A stretch of DNA of 64,000 nt, from the NCBI RefSeq assembly GCF_018446385.1, contig NC_055988.1, forward strand, positions 163,010,209 through 163,074,208, read 5' to 3'. The position numbers were made by a program, and so were the translations under genes. Shown here one piece after another: positions 57,241 to 64,000 of the stretch. The DNA comes from Zingiber officinale (lineage: Eukaryota; Streptophyta; Magnoliopsida; Zingiberales; Zingiberaceae). Position 1 is the first letter of the stretch, and each line of letters starts with the position of its first letter. The notes beneath the pieces were generated by a model. The model was given only the letters and a program-made list of their open reading frames with translations. It was not told where the DNA came from and ran no database searches.

Positions 57241-57958
57241 TATTTTCTTCTTATTTTCCAATTCAATTAGTGTGTTACTTGACTTACATTCCAAAATCTC
57301 TCATACTCTTATGCATCTTCAATCACCAAATACTTCTCGCCCTAAAGTCCCCCTTATTAAGTCTCCCGCTTATTGGATGACCTTACTCCTTGAGTTTGCT
57401 TCATGTCATTTAATCCTTTGTGTCTTCAAGTCTACCTCATTCCAAGTTGTCTTAGAGTCCACCTTGTGCCATATCTATAGTCTATAAGATGAACCAAAGT
57501 CCTCAAGCTTGCTTCATGTCATCTGATCACCATGCCTTTCAAGTCCACCTTACATCAGCCCTTTGAGCCACTAGACACATGGGTCGGCACTAGGGGGCTA
57601 GTAAGATAACGGATCTATCTTTTGAGCCGCTAGACGCATGATCTCCATGGCCACATCTACAATGACTTAATGTTCCTTTTTATGTAGTTTTTTTTTTAGT
57701 GCAGCTTGTGTTGTCATGAATTGAGAAAGTTTGACATTCATCATACCCTTCAGTGCAATTTTCAACTTTGATTACTTGGATTGAAAAATTGAGATCACTA
57801 ATTATATATAGAGAATAAATATTTTAAACTTTATGAAAAATTGAATAGTCGACGCATCTCTATAAACCACTATTTTAGTTCCATCTAAATTACACAATTC
57901 CCTCAAGCTCAAGAAAATATTTTCATATGTGATTCTTTAAGAAATAATAAACATTCAT
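57241..57958. other. No gene recognised
   Basis: AT-rich sequence with loose repeats of 'AAGTC(C/T)ACCT' and 'CTTGCTTCATGTCAT' around 57390-57560. One short frame (57218-57487) has no domain. Confidence 0.45.
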
Positions 57959-58069
57959 TGTGGCAAAAGGTGAATATGTTTGCCCCCAGCACCCTCGTAA
58001 ACCCGTCCCAAGGTCAACACGGAGGAGGTAAATCACGGACGGCTACTAGCCTTTGGAATAGTGATTAGC
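57959..58069 (-). mobile_element. SINE of a second family, short copy
   Basis: Perfect 17-bp duplication AAATAATAAACATTCAT at 57942-57958 and 58070-58086. The insert contains ACCCGTCCCAAGGTCAACAC and GGAGGAGGTAAATCACGG, and in minus sense ends CACCTTTTGCCACA. It is probably the 3' part of a tRNA-derived SINE; no clear A/B boxes remain. Confidence 0.8.
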
Positions 58070-58662
58070 AAATAATAAACATTCATGCAAGTTGGTTAGC
58101 TAGTTTCATGAGCTTCAGACTTACAGATATTTAAACTTGTTGACAAGCTTCAACATTGAACTCATGAGCATCAACTTAATATGGTTGGACTAATCGAGCA
58201 GTGTAGGAATGACGATTTAAAGAAATGGGTTGATTGAGTGATCAAGGGATCTGAGTGGCTGGTCAAGTCAATTAAGCTACATGGGTTAATCATGCCAAGC
58301 AACCAAGTGGTTAAGCAATTCAAACCATCTGAGTTGGTCGAGCTAGGTGATTTGGACCACCCTAGTTGGACAAACATGACGAACTAGGCCAGCCAACTGA
58401 GCAAGTTAGTAGGTCGGGTGTGAGTCAAATAGGTTGGATGGTCAGTAGTCAAGTGGGTTGCACAATTGAGTCGATTTGAGCATACCAATTGGGACAACAA
58501 GCTAGATGGGCTAGGATAGTAAGTTGGGTCAAGTGATCCAACAGTTACCATCTAGGCTAGTTGATCAGCTAGGTGGTTCTGACCACTTGGTTTGACATAT
58601 CAAGAAGGCTATGCAAGCTAATCAAGAAGGGAATGCCAAGTTGACCAAGTCTGTATGTCATA

Positions 58663-59404
58663 ATAACAATAACAATAATAACAATCAAGTCTTATCCCAC
58701 TAGGTGGGGTTGACTATATGAATCATTTTACGTTATTAATTAAACTTTATTTCCTACTATATCATAATCTATACTTAAATAAATTTTATTTTATTTTATT
58801 GTTGATAATTAAGTCTTTTTGGTCTTCCTTGTTTGATATGAGTGTTCGTTATAGTTTCACATCGCATAACTAGCATTTATTGGTCGTCTAAGTATATGTT
58901 TATACCATCTTAGACGTATCTCTCAGAGTTTTCGCTCAATAGATGCAATTTCGACTTTCTCTCTAATGCTCTCATTTCTTATTTTGTCATTCTCGTATGT
59001 CCATGCATCCACCTTAACATCCTCATTTCTGCAACTGAACTTTTCTTTAAGTTTTAGAAGTACTTTATGGTCACATAAAATACTCGATACTCCCCTCCAT
59101 TTCAACCATCCTGCTTGTATTCTATGTAAGACATCTCTTTCAATTCCTCCATTGTTTTGTAAAAATGATCCTAAATATTTTAAGCTCTTGGTTCTAGGCA
59201 ATTCATCCTTTCCTATTTTAACAATTGTCTCATTACTTCTAATATTACTAAACTTAAATTCTATATATTCTGTCTTTAATCTATTAAGTCTAAAATATTT
59301 CCCTTTCAATGTTTTCCGCTAAGATTCTAGTTTAGCATTTACTCTTCACATGTTTCATCTATCAAAATAATATCATCTGCAAACAACATGTACCACGATA
59401 CTGT
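58663..59404 (-). mobile_element. 5'-truncated RTE-type LINE
   Basis: 14-bp duplication GTCTGTATGTCATA at 58649-58662 and 59405-59418. The 3' end on the minus strand is AACCCCACCTAGTGGGATAAG followed by a TTG/TTA microsatellite tail, a hallmark of plant RTE LINEs. An RT C-terminal fragment is present: the catalytic FADD motif near 59380, LKTEYIEFKFSN, SLKYLGSFLQNNGGIE and HRIQAGWLKWRG. Confidence 0.92.
58880..59400 (-). pseudogene. RTE LINE reverse transcriptase fragment
   Basis: The longest open piece is 58923-59309. Upstream, YMLFADDIILIDE is followed by two stops and a frameshift near 59315. Inside, about 90 bases are missing with a frame change near 59020: the following codons make sense only in the next frame (AEMRMLRWMHGHTR). 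After the TGA at 58923-58925 the frame still reads the conserved RLRWYKHILRRP. It once copied its RNA at nicked target DNA. Dead. Confidence 0.85.
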
Positions 59405-61206
59405 GTCTGTATGTCATAGCTTAGCACATATGTTGGGTGGTTTGTAGAGTCGAGCGTGCTTGTAGTTCAGTTGGTATGAGCAAGACAATCAAGTCGATCA
59501 TGCTAAATGGGTTGGGATAGCTAGTTGGTTGGTTCAGACATACCATGCAACTAGGCATTTCAAACTATTTGGATAAACTCATATATTAGGAAGGCCAACC
59601 GAGCAAATAAATAAGTCAAGATGGACCAAGTTGAGTGGTTTGTAGAGCTAAGTGTGTGTAATTTGATCATTTTAAGCAAACCAATATGAGCAAGCTAGTT
59701 TTAGGCTAGATAGACTAGCTAGGATAGTTAGTCATGTTAGAAATAATATTTTATTTTTTATTAATGACCCACATGTATGATAGTTCATATTCTTTGATTT
59801 TATTGTAATTAAATAGTATAATTAAATAGTCACAATTATGATTAATGACTACATCCATATTAGTCAATGAAGAGACAATTCTCTTCATATTCATGTAAAT
59901 GAATTTAAAGGGAGATGAAAGATCATTCTCATATTCATGCAATATAAAAATTAATGTATTGTATTAAGAGATAATTGAATGTATACATTGATGGAATGTA
60001 TAAATGAAAGGTTATAAAATAGTCCTCTCTCTACCCAATATATAGGTCTTTGCTCCATCAAAGAGGCTAACTAAGAAAAAAGGTCAAGAGGGAGAAACAC
60101 AATTGTCTTAAGGGTGCTCTAGTTTCTTCATACTTGAAGGTCATCATGAGCCACGGTGTGTTTTCCTTTTAAGTATCATATTGTGAAAAACATTTAGTTA
60201 AAAATCTTGGACATTAAGGAATATGCAATATGATAAACTTAATTTACATATTCATATTCATGAAAATATATGTTATGCTAATTAACATATGGTAAGAACT
60301 TATGATTTTCCATTAAAGAATATTTTTCTCTCTTCGTCGATTCTATGTTAAAGAAATTTTTTAATATTTTCTTCCGCTGTGATTTACATGTACAAATATG
60401 AATTTGTAATTATGAATGTTCTTGACATGTATAATGACATAATTGAGAAAGTATATATGATTGCACATATCGAGTAATTATGTAAAAAAAAATTGAGACT
60501 AAAGTTATACATGTTTTTATTGGCATCACATCTTTCTAATGGGCATAATATTTTAATCATGTTACATGTATTCATGTTTAATTAGATCTTTGTATGCTTT
60601 GTAATATATTCATTCATTGAAATAAATGATTGTCATCACATATTTGCTTAGTATGCAAGTTATGAATGTTTTCTTATTGTATGTATAATTATGTTTAGAT
60701 CACTATGAGCATGATTAGTATGTTTACTCATGTTTTATATTTGATGGTTCATAAAGTTAAAAATTAAACACATATGAACCTTTAAATGGTTATTATCATT
60801 ATTTAATTTAATGTCTACATTATGCATAATTTGTTAGTTACCAAAGTAGCCAAATTAAAAAGTTTAGACATTAATTAAATAATATTAAATTATTCATGAG
60901 TATGTGATATTATGAGATGATATGATGAAAATACTTAACTCTTATCATGAATAATTTAAAGTTCATTAATTACAAAATAATTAAGAATCACCCAAAGTTG
61001 ATTACTTTAGATTACTTTATTTTAGGATCATGAATATAATTGTGGCTAATTTATATGTTGTATTAGATATGTTTAGTATATCCAAATATAAAAAGCATGT
61101 TTAATTAGAGCATGTTTAATTTCCTATTACATGAAATTTTATTTGAGCATCAATTATGTGTGTGTATTATAGTATCACCCAAAAGAGAGCTTCAATATGC
61201 ATTTAA

Positions 61207-61395
61207 AAAAAAATGTAGATATGCTACATTAATAACTCCTAGTGTCGATCCCACGGATATGGAGAGAGATAAATGCAGGGACATAGGCGTTAGGGGTATG
61301 GTGGGGTAAACTCCAGGTCATCAATTCCTAATAATCAACTCCTGGCCATTACACTAGATATGTCATGTGTCCATTATCTGTGCTATGTCCTGGGG
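61207..61395 (-). mobile_element. tRNA-derived SINE, copy 2
   Basis: Perfect 18-bp duplication GCTTCAATATGCATTTAA at 61189-61206 and 61396-61413 fixes both ends. In minus sense it starts CCCCAGGACATAGCACAG (A-box TAGCACAGATAATGG) and ends ATCTACATTTTTTTT. Same family as 22987-23177. Confidence 0.9.
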
Positions 61396-61509
61396 GCTTC
61401 AATATGCATTTAATGTTCATATGAATGTTATCTGAATTTTATATTATAATTATGAATCAAAGCATTAAAGTATGAGCATTCTATATATATTTTACAAAAT
61501 CAACAACTG

Positions 61510-62330
61510 TTTCTCTTCACTCGCAAGTTTCGTCTATTACAAAGTTCAATGGGCTTAATTATTCTGAATGGAGTGAACAAATCTAGTTCTATTTAGGTGT
61601 TTTGGATCTTGATTTGGTTCTTCTTATATATAAGCCTGCTACATTTACTAAAACTAGCAACACTGAATAAGTATCTTTTCATAAGGTTTGGGAAAAATCA
61701 AACAGATTTAGCTTGATGTTTATGCGAATGACCATAGCAGACATCATTAAGTCGGCAACCTCTAAAATAGACGATGCTAAGGAATTTATGAAATTTGTAG
61801 AACATATATCTTAATCTAAGTTTCTTGATAAGTCACTTTGTAGAACATTAATGGATATGTTGACCACCATAAAGTTTGATGGTTCTCGTACCATACATGA
61901 GCATATCATATAGATGATGAATACTATAGTAAGATTGAATTCCAGGGGAATGAAATTAAGTGAAAGCTTCCATGTACAGTTTATTATAAACTCTTTGCCT
62001 CCTGAATATGGTCCATTCCAAATCAGTTGCAATACTATAAAAGATAAATGGAATGTGATAGAATTGCAAAGTATGCTTATTCAAGAGGAAGCAAGACTTA
62101 AGAAATAAGGAGTTCATTCAATTAATCTCATGAGTCATTCAAATGCCTAAAAGAAACCGGGAATAAAATATACAAAGGACAATAAGAACACTTAAAGTTA
62201 AATGTGTCATCTGTTCAAAACCAAAAGAGGGGATAAAAGAATGATAAATGTTATTTTTTGTCACAAGCCTGGACATTTTCATAAAGATTGCCAAAAATGA
62301 AAAGCTTGGTTCGAAAAGAAAGGTAAGTCC
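61510..62330 (+). pseudogene. Copia gag remnant
   Basis: KFNGLNYSEWSEQI near 61545, then SLCRTLMDMLTTIKFDG, ESFHVQFIINSLPPEYGPF (61914-62108 frame) and a zinc-knuckle remnant FCHKPGHFHKDC near 62257 with its first cysteine lost. Several stops. Confidence 0.7.
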
Positions 62331-62357
62331 AATGTTTTTCTATGTTTTGAATCAAAT

Positions 62358-63394
62358 TTGGTAGAAGTTCCTTATAATACATGGTGGATTGATTCTGGTT
62401 GTACTACTTATGTTTCAAATAAAATGTCGGGATTCCTTACGATCCAAACCATAAAGCCAAATGAAAAGTTTATCTTTATGGGAAATCGAGTCAAAGCTCT
62501 GGTTGAAGCTATTGGAACTTATCAATTGATTTTAAACATTGGATATCATTTAGATCTTTTACAAACTCTTTATATTCTTTCTGTTAGTAGAAATTTAATT
62601 TCTTTATCAAAACTGATACAATTAGATACTTATTTAAGTTTGAAAATGGGTATTTAATTTTATTTAAGAATAGTCACTCTATTAGTTCTGGTGTTCTTTG
62701 TGACAGATTATATAAATTAAATCTTAATAATTTGTTTGCTGAGACTCTATTAACTTTGTATCATAATGTTGGAACAAAACGTAGTCTAATGGATGAAAGC
62801 TCGGCTTACTTGTGGCATAAATGTTTGGGTATATATCCAAGGAATGATTATAAAGACTAGTAAAGAATAAAATCCTTCATGATTTGGATTTTATTGATCT
62901 TGACATTTGTGTGAATTGTATTAAGGGGAAATATACAAAACACACAATTAAGAAAACAATTACAAGAAGCACACAACTTTTAGAAATTATACACACCGAT
63001 ATATATGGATCATTTGATATTCCATCTCTTGATGGAGACAAATATTTCATGACCTTTATCGATGATTATGCACGTTATAGCTATGTCTATTTGTTGCATG
63101 AAAAATTTCAATCAGTAAATATCTTAGAAGTATTTATTAATGCGGTTGAAAGAGAATTAGACAGAAAGGTGATTATCAAATCTGATAAGGATGGTGAATA
63201 TTATGGTAACTATAATAACTCCGGGCAATGCCCTGGTCCATTTGCCAAATATTTAGAACATGGCATTTGTGCTTAATACACAATGTCTGGGACACAACAA
63301 TAAAATGGTATTACAGAAAAACGTAATCGTACTCTAATGGATATAGTTAGGAATATGCTAAGTTATTCACTCATGACTATTCATGTTTATCTAG
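62358..63394 (+). pseudogene. Copia protease and integrase remnant
   Basis: WWIDSGCTTYVSNKMSGF (protease DSG) near 62385; integrase at 62884-63276 with IIHTDIYG, FIDDYARYSYVYLL, KSDKDGEYYG and the family-typical GQCPGPFAKYLE; then NGITEKRNRTLMDIVRNML near 63305. Stops at about 62657 and 63276. Cut at 63394 by the next insertion. Confidence 0.75.
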
Positions 63395-63749
63395 AGGCGA
63401 AACATAAGAGAGGGCTAGCCTAGGCTAAAGCCCAAGCTAGCTCCCTCCTACGTGTCAGAAATCAATTAGTGGTTGGCAACAGTTTGGGTACCCATTCCTA
63501 TGTGTCAACGTCGCGGGAACGCAAATGGGGAAAATGGGCATAATTGAATCCATTAATTTTATTTTTTTGAAATTTAAAATGATGTTACATTTGAAGAAAA
63601 CTTAAAATAACTACAATTAATAATCTTTATAATTTTAAAATATCAAATTTCCTTCAAGTAAAAAGAAGTTAAAAATGAAATGGATTCTTGAAAGAAAATT
63701 CATTTTCTTAGCTGCGAACAGTGGCTAGCCCCATCCTTATAGGGGTATG
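63395..63749. mobile_element. Probable hAT-type non-autonomous DNA transposon (355 bp)
   Basis: An 8-bp duplication TTATCTAG flanks it (63387-63394 and 63750-63757), the size hAT transposases make. Ends start AGGCGAAAC and share imperfect inverted GGGCTAGCC (63418-63426) with GGCTAGCCCC (63723-63732). No coding capacity. The terminal inverted repeats are poor, so the class is an inference from the duplication. Confidence 0.5.
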
Positions 63750-63757
63750 TTATCTAG

Positions 63758-64000
63758 TCTAAATACCAAAGCCCATTATAAATTTTTTAACTAGCCCAAT
63801 ATGCCCTCTTCTATATACCAAGACTTCAAATTTAATCTAAATTCCAAAAGCCTCAATATTTTCTAACTAGCCCAGATGTTGAATCCATAATAGATGAGTT
63901 TGATGAGAAGTCTCTTAGAGTAAACCATAGTATCAATGCACTTGATTTATTATATTTCTAGTGCCTTGTATGGTTATTCTCTTTATACTTTTTTATTCTA
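63758..64000. other. No gene recognised
   Basis: AT-rich. TAACTAGCCCA occurs twice. It does not continue the integrase frame seen before 63394. Confidence 0.4.

Larger units (their letters stand above)
58150..59734. repeat. Degenerate tandem repeat, interrupted by a LINE
   Basis: Loose units of about 200 bases sharing GTTG(G/A)GTGGTTTGTAGAG, (A)TATGAGCAAG and GGGCTAGGATAGTTAGT-like words near 58430-58540, 59429-59530 and 59629-59730. No coding capacity. Confidence 0.55.
59735..63394 (+). mobile_element. Old copia element, 5' part only
   Basis: LTR-like start TGTTAGAAATAATA at 59735 with TATAAAATAG at about 60014; the right end of this LTR was not resolved. Then a long AT-rich leader holding a SINE (61207-61395), gag (about 61510-62300), protease and integrase remnants to 63394. 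RT, RNase H and a second LTR are missing. Confidence 0.65.

Overview
The window is plant nuclear DNA, almost entirely nested transposable elements. Evidence: LTR retrotransposons with plant tRNA-iMet primer sites (TGGTATCAGAGC), copia, Tat and Athila gag/pol remnants, an RTE LINE, tRNA-derived SINEs, and one GC-rich intron-containing plant gene. The codon use of that gene and the element spectrum suggest a monocot; a ginger-like (Zingiberales) genome is a guess from the repeat style only. Nothing bacterial, viral-episomal or organellar was seen.

Layout. 1-7937: decayed minus-strand Ty1/copia element (copy A) whose left LTR is cut by the window edge. 8368-14742: minus-strand gypsy-type solo LTR (TSD ATAAT) split by a gag-only copia element at 8771-12998 (TSD GAGAC). 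15303-17856: plus-strand gypsy-type solo LTR (TSD TTGTG). 18301-21281: minus-strand Sirevirus-like solo LTR, itself split by another solo LTR at 19408-20937 (TSD AGACT). 22987-23177: SINE.

24101-48810: remains of one large minus-strand Ty3/gypsy Tat-lineage element. It keeps gag (47956-48640), RT-RNaseH-integrase tail (39600-42160), a 73-bp minisatellite in its 3' untranslated region (37541-39488) and an antisense coiled-coil gene (24101-24962 continuing at 36605-37085). Into it have inserted a nearly intact 11.6-kb Sirevirus-like copia element (24963-36599, TSD GAGAA) and a pol-less Athila derivative (42161-47955). The Sirevirus-like element has gag, pol and a third ORF at 32878-34257 that appears spliced and sits behind its own palindrome array.

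48860-54306: EDR1-domain protein-kinase pseudogene split by a young copia element (48954-53555, TSD CAAGC). 54873-55765: the one apparently intact host gene, a secreted EXPP1-like protein with three exons. 56545-63394: old copia fragments, a 5'-truncated RTE LINE (58663-59404, 14-bp TSD), two SINE insertions and a degenerate tandem repeat. 63395-63749: a probable hAT-type non-autonomous transposon. The rest shows no gene.

How the parts relate: nearly every boundary is fixed by target-site duplications, so insertion order can be read. The most interesting theme is that several unrelated LTR families in this window carry arrays of family-specific perfect palindromes, and the Sirevirus-like element reuses its LTR palindrome internally, just upstream of its third, apparently spliced, gene.
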